From: Synergistaceae bacterium
GTDB lineage: Bacteria > Synergistota > Synergistia > Synergistales > Aminobacteriaceae
Length of the DNA: 64,000 bases
NCBI GenBank assembly: GCA_022837505.1
Contig: JALHFZ010000001.1
Span: forward strand, 1 to 64,000
Direction: 5' to 3'
Shown: one piece after another, positions 53,663 to 61,957 of the stretch
Numbering within the stretch: position 1 is the stretch's first letter
How the letters are laid out: every line of letters begins with the position of its first letter
Made by a program: the position numbers and the translations under genes
Notes under the pieces: model-generated
Databases searched by the model: none
What the model saw: the letters and a program-made list of their open reading frames with translations, nothing else
Told to the model about the DNA's origin: nothing

Positions 53663-53706
53663 TCAGGGCGATCCTTTCATTCAAAAAATTCCAGTGCTTT
53701 CCGCTG

Positions 53707-54808
53707 TCATTTCTGCCGCTTCCACCGGAGGTAGCTCATGATGAATTCGTCAATATCTCCGTCGAGTACGGCCTGAATATTTCCGATTTCGCAGCCGGTC
53801 CGGTGATCCTTTGCGAGGGTGTAGGGGTGGAGCACATAGCTTCGTATCTGGCTTCCCCAGGTGCTCTCCTTTTTCTCCCCCCGGAGGTCAAGCAGCTCCT
53901 GCTGCCGTTCTTCCCAGGCCTTCTCGAATAGTCTGCTCCGAAGCACCTTCATGGCGACCTGACGGTTCATATGCTGGGACCGTTCGTTCTGACAGGCCAC
54001 GACAATGCCCGTGGGGATGTGGGTTATCCTCACGGCCGAGTCGGTTTTATTGACATGCTGCCCCCCCGCTCCGCTTGAACGATAGGTATCCACCCGCAGC
54101 TCCTCCGGGCGGATTTCAATTTCCTCGTCATCGGGAAGCTCCGGCGCTGCATCGACGGAGGCGAAGCTCGTATGGCGCCTCTTGGCAGAGTCGAAGGGCG
54201 AGATGCGGACAAGGCGGTGGACCCCCTTCTCGGACTTGAGGTATCCGTAGGCGAACTCCCCTTCCACAAGGAGAGTGGCACTTTTTATCCCCGCTTCCTC
54301 ATCCTGAAGCATCTCCAGGATGCTTACCTTAAAACCTTCCCTCTCCGCCCATCGGAGATAGAGACGGAGGAGCATCTCAGCCCAGTCCTGGGAGTCATGC
54401 CCGCCTGAACCGGCATGGACTGTGAGGATGGCATTGCTGCTGTCGTATTCTTCCGAGAGAAGAAGGAGAAGCTGCTCCTTTTCCAGGGCTTTTTTCAGCT
54501 CGGAGGCCCGCTTTTCGAACTCCTTCTGAAGTTCGTCGTCCTCCCCCTCGGAAAGCATTTCATCGAGAATGGCGATCTCCTGAAAATTCTTCTCCGTGGC
54601 CTCCCACTGGGCTATTTTCCGGCTGAGCTGGGCAAGTTCTCTTGTAACCTCCTGGCTCTCCGGGCTGTTCCAGAAATCTGTCTTCGAAGCGGTCTCTTCA
54701 AGTTCCTTTCTGCGGCTCTCTATTGAAGCCGGGTCAAAGACTGTCCTGCAGGTCCTGCTTTAAGACCCGAAGTTCCTCCAAAACAGTAGAATTCGGTGTA
54801 AAGGTCAT
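53707..54808 (-). CDS. prfB: Peptide chain release factor 2, with programmed +1 frameshift
   Basis: The first frame runs from ATG 54808 through 24 codons to CTT TGA C (TGA at 54734-54736). Shifting +1 there continues as Asp-Pro-Ala... for 342 residues to the stop at 53707, giving 366 residues in all, normal for RF2. The GGQ motif is in SSGAGGQHVNKTDSAVR and the RF2 SPF anticodon-like tripeptide in RISPFDSAKRR. CTT TGA C is the classical RF2 self-regulation site: scarce RF2 lets ribosomes slip past UGA. Confidence 0.95.
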
Positions 54809-54828
54809 TTTCTACCCCCCTGATGCGA

Positions 54829-54857
54829 TTGTATGAAATGATTTTTCATTATATCAT
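54829..54857 (+). promoter_or_regulatory. Promoter of birA
   Basis: TTGTAT (54829-54834), 17 bases, TATCAT (54852-54857). It overlaps the opposing prfB -10 box. This supports the ATG at 54892 as the start. Confidence 0.55.
54848..54853 (-). promoter_or_regulatory. Extended -10 promoter of prfB
   Basis: On the minus strand TGATATAAT gives a perfect -10 with the extended TGn element, about 40 bases before the prfB ATG. No good -35 is seen. Confidence 0.55.
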
Positions 54858-54891
54858 CTACCGGAAAATCCAAGAGAAAGTCGGGGATGAA

Positions 54892-55935
54892 ATGCAGAAA
54901 GCCCGCAGGGCAACGGTGGAACTCTGCCGTCTCTTCTTAGATAATCCGGAAGCTGTCCTCTCAGGGGGAGAGGTAAGCCGCCAGCTCTCCATCTCCCGCC
55001 AGGGGGTGTGGAAGGCCGTCCAGTCCCTCCGGGAGGAGGGGTTTTCCATCCTCTCCCTTCCTCAGAAGGGGTACGTCCTGCAGGGGCTTCCGGCAGAGGA
55101 TCTCTCCCCTTCCCTGACAGGAGCCTATGCTCTTCCCTCATGCTCCTTCAAAGGGGGAATTCATTCCTTTCCCTCCCTCCCCTCAACCCAGGAGAAGGCA
55201 AAGGAACTGGGGCGCTCCGGCGGGGCCTCTCCCCTCCTTGTCCTTGCAGACGAACAGACAAAGGGGAGGGGGCGGCGGGACCGAACCTGGGTCTCCCTGA
55301 AGGGGCAGGGGCTCTTTTTTTCCGTTTTTTTCCGGCCGCGCCTTGGTCCCGGCCTGCTTCAGCTCGTCAACCTCGCCGCAGGCCTCGCAGTAAAGGAGGC
55401 TGTGGCGGAGCTCCACGGGGTCTCCCTGTCCCTTAAATGGCCCAACGATCTCCTCTGGGGAGACCGCAAGATCTGTGGAATTCTCTCTGAGGCCTCAAGC
55501 GATTCGGAAGGGGTGAGGGACTGCACTACGGGAATAGGGATCAATATCACCCTTCCTCCCGAAGAGGCACGGGGAGAGGGGTTGATGACGGCCTGCGCCC
55601 TTAGCCCTCTCGCGGGGCCCGTCCACCGGGGCCGGCTCGCCGCTGCGATCTGCGGATGCTTTTTCCGCCTTGCTGGAGCCCTGGAACGGGACGGAGGAGC
55701 CTCCCTTCTCAGGGAATACCGCCGGAGCTGCTCCACCCTGGGGCGGAAGATCGTCATCATGACGGAAAACGAGACCATCTCCGGCAGGGGGGAATCCATC
55801 GGAGAGAGGGGAGAGCTGTGGATTTCCACCGGCGGTGGGCTCCGCTCCTTTTACGCCGCCGACGTGGTCCATGCGACCCCAGAAGAGAAGGGCCATTCTG
55901 GCGGAGGAGAATTAAAAGAATCCGAGACTTATTGA
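54892..55935 (+). CDS. birA: Biotin-[acetyl-CoA-carboxylase] ligase / biotin operon repressor
   Basis: About 347 residues from ATG 54892 (GGGGA just upstream; earlier in-frame ATGs lie in the promoter). An N-terminal winged helix (LSGGEVSRQLSISRQGVWKAVQSLREEGF) makes it the bifunctional type. The ligase has SLPSTQEKAKEL, the adenylate loop KGRGRRDRTWVS, LSLKWPNDLLWGDRKICGIL and a C-terminal SH3-like domain. It biotinylates carboxylase or decarboxylase carriers and could repress biotin genes; no bio genes are here. Confidence 0.92.
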   Translation: MQKARRATVELCRLFLDNPEAVLSGGEVSRQLSISRQGVWKAVQSLREEGFSILSLPQKGYVLQGLPAEDLSPSLTGAYALPSCSFKGGIHSFPSLPSTQEKAKELGRSGGASPLLVLADEQTKGRGRRDRTWVSLKGQGLFFSVFFRPRLGPGLLQLVNLAAGLAVKEAVAELHGVSLSLKWPNDLLWGDRKICGILSEASSDSEGVRDCTTGIGINITLPPEEARGEGLMTACALSPLAGPVHRGRLAAAICGCFFRLAGALERDGGASLLREYRRSCSTLGRKIVIMTENETISGRGESIGERGELWISTGGGLRSFYAADVVHATPEEKGHSGGGELKESETY

Positions 55936-55951
55936 AATAAGTGTTCTCGGC
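55922..55951. terminator. Hairpin between convergent birA and the 418-residue gene
   Basis: CCGAGA-CTTATT pairs with AATAAG-TCTCGG around GAA (one small internal bulge). Minus-strand transcripts meet ATTCTTTTAATT after it. It overlaps the birA stop. Confidence 0.5.
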
Positions 55952-56053
55952 GACTGAGCCGCAAATACACGCCGGCATAGACGTCCAGTGCTTGAGAAAA
56001 AATTCGGCGACCATCTGTGCCAAAGAACCTTTCATGCCATCTATCAATCCTTC

Positions 56054-57310
56054 CTACAGCCGGTGTGCCCCTGCCGCTACGAAGGCGAGCCCGGCTTTGG
56101 TCAGCGCCTCCGCCGTGGAGTTGACGGCCTTGTGCTTCATCAGGTAGTTGAGCGTCAACGCTTCCATGTCACCGGAGGATTCGATTTCCTTCTTCTCACG
56201 GAAGTAGTCCAGAAGATCAGACGGATGGGCGAGAGTTTGCTCATCTTCGGGGTTGCCCCCCTCGTGCTTGGCAGAGATGTTGGGGACGGTTCGGGCAAGC
56301 TCAAGGAGCCCCTCCCTGCGGTCGTACGGCTGGCGGACGATGCTCCTCCACGTCTCGGTGATGTGATGCTCAATGCGGACCTGATCTTCCAGGCCGAGAT
56401 CCCTGCGGATGGCTGCCGCCTTGGCAATGTGCCCGTCGTCAATAGAGTTGGAGAGGTTGAACCCGGCCAGAGGGGTACTGCCATCGTTCCGGGCAAACAT
56501 GCGCGCAGCAAGCAGTGTCCAGAGGACGGCGTAGGGGTTGTCATTACCCATGAAGACGGATATCTTGAAGCGGATGTCCACACCCATACGGTAGAGGAGA
56601 TAACCGAGGAAAACCGTCCCCGGGTTAATGTTGAGCACCTCGTCCACACCGTAGTTCGTATAGTAGTAGAGTGCCTCATCCACCCACTGAAGCGGGTGGC
56701 TGTTCGGCTGCCCAATCCCGCCGAAGTAGCCGGTGATGGTACCAGGGCCGCCGAGGTGTATGTTGGAGCCGTCGACGCCCTTTGTGTCGAGCGTCTCCAC
56801 GCATGTCGCACCCAGTATCTTCACTGCGGCACGGACGGCGGGAAGATCACCGCCGTCCGCCTCCTGTTCCTTCATCTTGCGCACACGGATGAAACGGCCG
56901 GGGAGGATCTCCCCCTTTTCGATGGTGGTACGCACCTCGGCGAGGAGCCAGGGGAAATACTGGAGCGCGCTGATCTCCAGCGTCGGAGCCTTGGAAAGGT
57001 CGTACTTCCATGCGGGGTGCCCGGGGTTGACGCGCGCGCGGTAATCAGAGAGAGATATGAACTTACCCTCGTCACGGAGAGAAGCCATCCATTCAAGATC
57101 CTTGACGAAGGGAGAGTTCATCCGCTCCAGCCTTTTAACGAGCGACTCCACCTTTCCTGCCTGGTGCGCCTGTTCGTTGATATCGCGGACCGTGCCATAC
57201 TTGGCGACGACTCTTCTGAGGTCGGCCAGGGCCGGATTCTTCGGATCTCCCAGGTAGTCGTTGATCTCTTCGAACACTTGTTGATTGATGCGGAACTCCT
57301 GAAATGCCAT
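56054..57310 (-). CDS. Unrecognised 418-residue protein behind an attenuator-like leader
   Basis: Starts at ATG 57310 with AAGGAGG seven bases upstream. No signal peptide or membrane segment; about neutral, mixed alpha/beta. A glycine-rich block at ~178-206 (GVDGSNIHLGGPG, GYFGGIGQPNSHP), the repeated pattern of beta strands and helices after it (YGVDEVLNINPG, IRFKISVFMGNDNPYAVLWTLLAARMFARNDG, FNLSNSIDDGHIAKAAAIRRDLG) and HH at 315-316 suggest a TIM-barrel-like enzyme. I cannot name a family. It is alone in its transcript. The leader with its small ORF and tandem hairpins points to a metabolite- or translation-controlled gene. Confidence 0.75.
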   Translation of the reverse strand: MAFQEFRINQQVFEEINDYLGDPKNPALADLRRVVAKYGTVRDINEQAHQAGKVESLVKRLERMNSPFVKDLEWMASLRDEGKFISLSDYRARVNPGHPAWKYDLSKAPTLEISALQYFPWLLAEVRTTIEKGEILPGRFIRVRKMKEQEADGGDLPAVRAAVKILGATCVETLDTKGVDGSNIHLGGPGTITGYFGGIGQPNSHPLQWVDEALYYYTNYGVDEVLNINPGTVFLGYLLYRMGVDIRFKISVFMGNDNPYAVLWTLLAARMFARNDGSTPLAGFNLSNSIDDGHIAKAAAIRRDLGLEDQVRIEHHITETWRSIVRQPYDRREGLLELARTVPNISAKHEGGNPEDEQTLAHPSDLLDYFREKKEIESSGDMEALTLNYLMKHKAVNSTAEALTKAGLAFVAAGAHRL

Positions 57311-57339
57311 TGTTGTTTCCTCCTTTTGGTATGTGATAA

Positions 57340-57426
57340 AAAAGCCGGGAGCCTCCAAATGTTACTTTCGAAGACCTCCGGCTATACAAAAAAGCCGGTG
57401 GTCTTCGTAAACGAAGGCCCCCGGCT
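57340..57426 (-). promoter_or_regulatory. Tandem terminator/antiterminator leader (putative attenuator)
   Basis: Four segments on the minus strand: 1 GCCGGGGGCCTTCG (57412-57425), 2 CGAAGACCACCGGC (57394-57407), 3 GCCGGAGGTCTTCG (57369-57382), 4 GGAGGCTCCCGGC (57344-57356). 1:2 forms a terminator followed by TTTTTT. 3:4 forms a second one, also followed by TTTTTT. 2:3 pairs at 13 of 14 positions and would exclude both. This is the logic of an attenuator. It ends 34 bases before the ATG of the 418-residue gene. Confidence 0.72.
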
Positions 57427-57448
57427 GAAGTTGTCTGCGCAGGTAAAA

Positions 57449-57541
57449 CTAAGCGCCGACCGCCTCAGGAGGGTCACCGCCAGTCATCATCATTGCACAT
57501 GCGAGCGTAGAAACTGGATCGGTCATTTTCGCATTGATCAT
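57449..57541 (-). CDS. Putative 30-residue leader peptide
   Basis: An ATG at 57541 lies ten bases after AGGAGG and opens a 30-codon frame ending in TAG 24 bases before segment 1 of the attenuator-like structure. It contains Cys-Ala-Met-Met-Met-Thr (codons 15-20) and a Gly/Pro-rich end (TGGDPPEAVGA). The triple Met run could sense methionine supply. However, it is about 60 bases from segment 1, too far for simple trp-type masking. It may instead be a conserved small protein. Confidence 0.45.
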   Translation of the reverse strand: MINAKMTDPVSTLACAMMMTGGDPPEAVGA

Positions 57542-57582
57542 AGTGCGGAGGCCTCCTTTCGAAACGGTTCGAATTTGGGAAG

Positions 57583-57611
57583 ATGATATTATCCTCCGGA
57601 TGCTTTGTCAA
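57583..57611 (-). promoter_or_regulatory. Strong promoter of the leader and 418-residue gene
   Basis: TTGACA (57606-57611), exactly 17 bases, TATCAT (57583-57588). A transcription start near 57576 gives a leader of about 265 bases. Confidence 0.75.
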
Positions 57612-57831
57612 GCCTTTCAGAACGGATAATTTCGCGAAGTGAAATTATTGTGTCCATTGCCTTAATCCTTCAGCCTGCTTAAGCTTGTTTACTCATTATA
57701 ATCCACGAACCTTCGGATTTAGGAGAAGTAAGAAGCATTGAGATTGTGGACAAAGTATAGTATGATCTTTCGTGTTTTGGAATAATCAAATCACCAGAAT
57801 GTAATTTCAGAAAAGTCTGGAGCTGTTATGT
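57612..57831 (+). promoter_or_regulatory. AT-rich intergenic region with the MFS gene promoter
   Basis: On the plus strand TTGAGA (57738-57743), 17 bases, TATGAT (57761-57766), about 65 bases before the start. Nothing else recognised in the stretch 57612-57737. Confidence 0.6.
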
Positions 57832-59007
57832 TTGCCCTTTGATGACCGATTGTCCCGAAGAATACTCATGGTTCTCAGCCTGGCCATGTTCTGCGCCATG
57901 CTTGGAATAGGAATAATATCCCCCGTCCTCCCCCTCTATGCAAAAAATCTCGGAGCGAGCGGATTTGCCCTTGGAATGATCATCGGCTCTTTTTCCCTCT
58001 CCCGTACGGGGGGGATGGTCATCTCAGGGGAGCTCGCCGAACATATGGACAGGAAGTGGCTTCTGCTGGGAGGGCTGGCTTTCTATGCCGCGGCGTCTGT
58101 CGCCTACACCTTTGCCTATTCGACGGCCTCTCTGATTCTGATCCGGATGGGGCACGGCCTCGGATCCGCCATGGTAGTTCCCATAACCATGGCGATTGCC
58201 ACGGATATCGCGCCGGAGGGGGAAGAGGGGCTTTTCTTCGGCTCCCTTCAGGGTGCCCTATTTCTCGGTGTTGGGTGCGGTCCGCTCCTCAGCGGCATTC
58301 TTGCCGAGCATCTCGGCCTTATGGCTCCCTTCTACGGCATGACGGCTCTTACTCTTCTCTCCATGGTTTTCGTCCTTATCTGGCTTCCCTGGAAAATATC
58401 CTCCGGATCAGCCTCTTCCGGCCTTTCCGGCATGGCGGCGACTTTTTCCGCCATTCTTCTTGACCGTGAAATGATGCGTGTCTTTTTCTTTCAATTTGCC
58501 TCAGCCATGTGCAGAGGTGTTCTTGTGATGGTCATACCCCTTTTCGCCTCGGGGTTCCGTCTTTCCTTGACGCAGATCGGCTTCGTCGTCTCCCTGAACT
58601 CCCTGGCGACGGGGATCCTCCAGCGTTTCTCCGGGAGGCTTGCGGACAGATTCCCCAGGCGGAAGCTGATCCTCGCAGGGGGGCTCATATCCTCCGTTAC
58701 CCTTCTCGGCCTTCCGAACCTGACATCCCCGGTGAGTCTAGGCCTAGCGAGCATCGCCTTCGGCGTCGGCCACGCCTTCGCCTCCCCCTCTCTGGCCGCT
58801 ATCGCGGCCTCCAGGGGGTCACTCTACGGATCCGGGAGAATCATGGGGCTTTTCAACATCGCCTTCAGCATGGGTATGACCACCGGTCCGGTGATTACGG
58901 GGATGCTTCTTGATATGACCCGTACGGGTTTTCCCTTTTATCTTCTCAGCGCTGTCCTTCTCGGCGCGGCACTCCTTGTTTTTTCCCCCCGCAGACTGGA
59001 AGCCTGA
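57832..59007 (+). CDS. Major facilitator superfamily transporter
   Basis: 391 residues, about twelve hydrophobic helices. TTG 57832 follows GGAG by nine bases (an ATG at 57828 is out of frame and closed). MFS features are a first-helix GIGIISPVLPLYAKNLGAS, the loop 2-3 motif GELAEHMDRKWLLLGG, and the half-repeat SGRLADRFPRRKLILAGG. This resembles drug/proton antiporters of the tetracycline-resistance type. Substrate unknown. Confidence 0.87.
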   Translation: MPFDDRLSRRILMVLSLAMFCAMLGIGIISPVLPLYAKNLGASGFALGMIIGSFSLSRTGGMVISGELAEHMDRKWLLLGGLAFYAAASVAYTFAYSTASLILIRMGHGLGSAMVVPITMAIATDIAPEGEEGLFFGSLQGALFLGVGCGPLLSGILAEHLGLMAPFYGMTALTLLSMVFVLIWLPWKISSGSASSGLSGMAATFSAILLDREMMRVFFFQFASAMCRGVLVMVIPLFASGFRLSLTQIGFVVSLNSLATGILQRFSGRLADRFPRRKLILAGGLISSVTLLGLPNLTSPVSLGLASIAFGVGHAFASPSLAAIAASRGSLYGSGRIMGLFNIAFSMGMTTGPVITGMLLDMTRTGFPFYLLSAVLLGAALLVFSPRRLEA

Positions 59008-59031
59008 TTCGCTCCCCCTGCGGCCTCAGCC

Positions 59032-59877
59032 TTACTGCTGAAGGACCCCCTGGCGCTGTCTGTAGGGGGCAAGGCGGTTCCAGAAGAGCAGGTACCGGTC
59101 ATGGAAAAAAAGAAGCAGATCCTGTTCAGGGTCAGGCATGGAGAGAAAGAGCACATTTTTTTCGTCCTTCAGGGCGTCAGCAACCGGTTTCGCCGATGCG
59201 CCGTCCAAAAGAACGGGGATCTTTTTTTCAAGAGCGCCCTTCACTTCCCGGAGCAGACCTTCAGCATCCTCCCCCCGTTCCCAGACCGCCCGCAGCTGCG
59301 GATCTTCAGGAAGAAGACGGCACCCCGCGGCCACTAAAAGGGGGGTGGATCCTCCCGTGAGGTCGAACACCGGATACCCCCTCAGAAGCTGTCTTCCCAC
59401 GAGGACCGTGCTGTCGAGCCTTGTCTGGAATTCAGAGAGGCGCCGCTGAAAGTAGGGGTAATTCCCCGGATCGAAGCTTGAAAGGCCGGTCAGTATCCTC
59501 TGGGCAAGAAAGGGGAGGACTGAGGGATCCGCCATGTGGTAGTCCATCCGCGCCGTGTCGAAAGGGACATTTCCGTAGAGAAGGAACATATTCGGGCGGT
59601 CCGCTTTTTTCAAACCAAAGGAGGCGGCCTCCTTTTCATCGAGGGCGAGGATTGAGGCATCTTTTTTGATTGACGACAAGGGGATTTTGCGCACGGTCTT
59701 CCCCTGGTCATTCCACAGGGAGATGGGCTTGACGGTAACATAGACCCCTCCGATGAACCGGGTGATCATAGTCATCCAGGGGGATGTGGCCATAATCTCA
59801 AGGGCTTCGGCCTTCCGGGGGTACAGGGAGAAGAGGAAGAAAAAAAGAAGATAAAGATAAAGCCGTCTATTTTTCAC
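59032..59877 (-). CDS. Degenerate ZnuA/TroA-like metal-binding protein
   Basis: 281 residues. A signal peptide (LYLYLLFFFLFSLYPRKAEA) precedes an SBP_bac_9-like fold: ATSPWMTMITRFIGGVYVTV, YHMADPSVLPFLAQRILTGLSSFDPGNYPYFQRRLSEF. The first conserved metal His (usually in a DPHxxE loop) is missing (PISLWNDQGK instead), and only the His of YHMADP is obvious, so classical zinc or manganese binding is doubtful. No partner ABC permease or ATPase is near. It overlaps rnc by four bases. Confidence 0.68.
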   Translation of the reverse strand: MKNRRLYLYLLFFFLFSLYPRKAEALEIMATSPWMTMITRFIGGVYVTVKPISLWNDQGKTVRKIPLSSIKKDASILALDEKEAASFGLKKADRPNMFLLYGNVPFDTARMDYHMADPSVLPFLAQRILTGLSSFDPGNYPYFQRRLSEFQTRLDSTVLVGRQLLRGYPVFDLTGGSTPLLVAAGCRLLPEDPQLRAVWERGEDAEGLLREVKGALEKKIPVLLDGASAKPVADALKDEKNVLFLSMPDPEQDLLLFFHDRYLLFWNRLAPYRQRQGVLQQ

Positions 59878-60599
59878 CGGATATTTTCCTTTCTGGAGAG
59901 AAACTGGAGCCCCTTCTGCGCGGCGGCGAACTCGGCGGACTTTCGGGACTGCCCCGTGCCCTTCCCCGCCGTCTCTCCGTCAAGAAGGAGGCGGACCGTG
60001 AAAAGAGGGGCGTGGGAGGGTCCCTCCACAGCCACGGTCTCGTAGATGGGAAGGCCGAGTCCATACTCCTGGGAGGCCCTCTGAAGCCTTGATTTCGGGT
60101 CATCCTCCTCATCACAGAAGACGATCCGGGAGTTCTGAAAGGAGAGGTAGGCCGAGACGACCGGGAATACCCCTTCGTACCCTCCGTCAAGAAATACCCC
60201 GCCGATCAGGGCCTCGGCGGCATCCGCGCAGGACGAGTCGCTTTCATCGTTCCGGGCCATCCCCTTCCCTTTTCTGAGAAGAGTGCAGATCCCCATGGCC
60301 CGCCCCCACGCGAGAAGGGCCTGGCCGCACACAAGGGCGGCTCTCCTTTGGGAAAGACGCCCTTCGTCCCAGAGGGGAAACTCGGCAAAGAGACTCTGAG
60401 AGACGGAAAGCTGAAGGACAGCGTCGCCGAGAAATTCAAGCCGCTCGTTTGAAAAAGAGATCCCCTGCTCATAGGTATAGGATGAATGGGTCAGAGCTTT
60501 TTCGAGGAGGAACGGGTCGGTGAAAAAATACCCGACCCGTTCCTGAAGTTTCAGAAGCTCCCCGGCGAACCAACGGCTGTATTCTTCGCTGCAGGTCAT
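59874..60599 (-). CDS. rnc: Ribonuclease III
   Basis: 241 residues. The RNase III signature is NERLEFLGDAVLQLSVS and the second acidic site ADAAEALIGGVFLDGG. The C-terminal dsRNA-binding domain starts at DPKSRLQRASQEYGLGLPIYE. It processes rRNA. It lies 15 bases behind fabF, the common fab-acpP-fabF-rnc arrangement. Confidence 0.94.
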   Translation of the reverse strand: MTCSEEYSRWFAGELLKLQERVGYFFTDPFLLEKALTHSSYTYEQGISFSNERLEFLGDAVLQLSVSQSLFAEFPLWDEGRLSQRRAALVCGQALLAWGRAMGICTLLRKGKGMARNDESDSSCADAAEALIGGVFLDGGYEGVFPVVSAYLSFQNSRIVFCDEEDDPKSRLQRASQEYGLGLPIYETVAVEGPSHAPLFTVRLLLDGETAGKGTGQSRKSAEFAAAQKGLQFLSRKENIR

Positions 60600-60614
60600 G
60601 GAGAGAAGGGAGCC

Positions 60615-61853
60615 TTACTCCTCAAATTTCTGAAAGGCCAGCACTCCGTTGTGCCCTCCGAAACCGAAGCTGTTGATAAGCAGACGGGATACCTTCTGCT
60701 CCACTGGCTCAGGACCCACCACCCTGATGGGGCATTCGGGGTCGAGATTATCGAGGTTGATGGTGGGGTGAATGATCCCCTCCTCGATGGCCTGGAGGGC
60801 CGCGATGGTCTCGAGTGCTCCCGCAGCGCCGAGGCAGTGGCCGATCATTGATTTTGTGGAGTTCACCCAGACATTATCCGTATGATCTCCGAGGACATTC
60901 CTGATTGCGAGAGCTTCCATCTTATCGTTCAGCTCCGTGGATGTTCCGTGGGCGTTTACGTACTCCACATCCTCGGGGACCCATTTCGCCGAATGCATCG
61001 CCTTTCTCATGGCCCGTGACGCCCCTTCTCCATTGGGGTCGGGGGCGGTGATATGGCTTGCATCACAGGTTGTTCCGTACCCCACAAGCTCTGCATAGAT
61101 ATGGGCTCCCCGGGCTTTCGCATGTTCGAGTTCCTCGAGGATAAGCACCCCCGCTCCCTCTCCCATGACAAAGCCGTCCCGATCGATGTCGAAGGGCCGG
61201 GAGGCTTTTTCCGGTTCACTGATGCGGGTGGACAGCGCCTTCATGGCGGCGAACCCGGCGATGCTGATGCTTCTGAGGGCCGCCTCGGTACCGCCGGCAA
61301 GGATCACGTCTGCGTCGTCCCGGATGATTGTATGATAGGCCTCCCCCATGCTGTGCACCGATGTTGCGCAGGCAGTCACAACGCAGATGTTGGGCCCCTT
61401 GGCGTTGTGTTTGATGGCCACATAGGCTGTGGACATATTGCTGATCATCATGGGGATGAAAAAGGGGCTCACCCGTTTCGGCCCTTTTTCCATCATGGTT
61501 TTAAAGTTGTTGAAAGTGGTCTCGATGCCCCCCTGACCGCTTCCTATGTAGACACCGAATTTATGGGGATCCAGAGCTGCGGTATCGAGCTTTCCGTCCT
61601 CAACCGCAAGATCGGCCGCCGCGACAGCGAACTGAATCACCCTGTCGGAGCGTTTCGCCTCTTTACCTTCCATCCATCTGGCAGGATCGAAATCCTTGAT
61701 TTCTGCTCCGATAGGGACGGGGCAGTCGCTCACGTCAAAAGTCGTGAGGGGACCAACGCCGTTTTTTCCCTCTTTTAGGGCCTGCCAGTAATTTTCTCTT
61801 CCCGTGGCGATTGGACTGACTACGCCAAGACCTGTAATGACAACCCTTCTCAC
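60615..61853 (-). CDS. fabF: 3-oxoacyl-ACP synthase II (FabF)
   Basis: 412 residues from GTG 61853 (AGGAG upstream). The catalytic Cys lies in TACATSVHSMGEAYH and the two His in NAHGTSTELND and SMIGHCLGAAGALE. A C-terminal SFGFGGHNGVLAF is present. It elongates acyl-ACP. A long hairpin separates it from acpP. Confidence 0.95.
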   Translation of the reverse strand: MRRVVITGLGVVSPIATGRENYWQALKEGKNGVGPLTTFDVSDCPVPIGAEIKDFDPARWMEGKEAKRSDRVIQFAVAAADLAVEDGKLDTAALDPHKFGVYIGSGQGGIETTFNNFKTMMEKGPKRVSPFFIPMMISNMSTAYVAIKHNAKGPNICVVTACATSVHSMGEAYHTIIRDDADVILAGGTEAALRSISIAGFAAMKALSTRISEPEKASRPFDIDRDGFVMGEGAGVLILEELEHAKARGAHIYAELVGYGTTCDASHITAPDPNGEGASRAMRKAMHSAKWVPEDVEYVNAHGTSTELNDKMEALAIRNVLGDHTDNVWVNSTKSMIGHCLGAAGALETIAALQAIEEGIIHPTINLDNLDPECPIRVVGPEPVEQKVSRLLINSFGFGGHNGVLAFQKFEE

Positions 61854-61897
61854 TGCACTTCACTCCTCCGCTGCGAGGGCCGAATTCATGCCTCTTA

Positions 61898-61946
61898 TTG
61901 GAACTCCGGTACGGAAATCAGCAGCCTTTCCGTACCGGAGTTCCCT
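61898..61946 (-). promoter_or_regulatory. 18-bp stem hairpin between acpP and fabF
   Basis: GGAACTCCGGTACGGAAA (61900-61917) is perfectly complementary to 61927-61944, loop nine bases. No T-run follows on the minus strand, so an mRNA-processing or 3'-protecting hairpin that raises acpP over fabF is likelier than a full terminator. Confidence 0.7.
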
Positions 61947-61957
61947 GGTTCAAGGGG

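Noticed and set aside
55988..57586. 532-codon plus-strand frame across the 418-residue gene and its leader
   Set aside because: Antisense to a gene with a proper RBS and promoter; no recognisable domain and no start signal.
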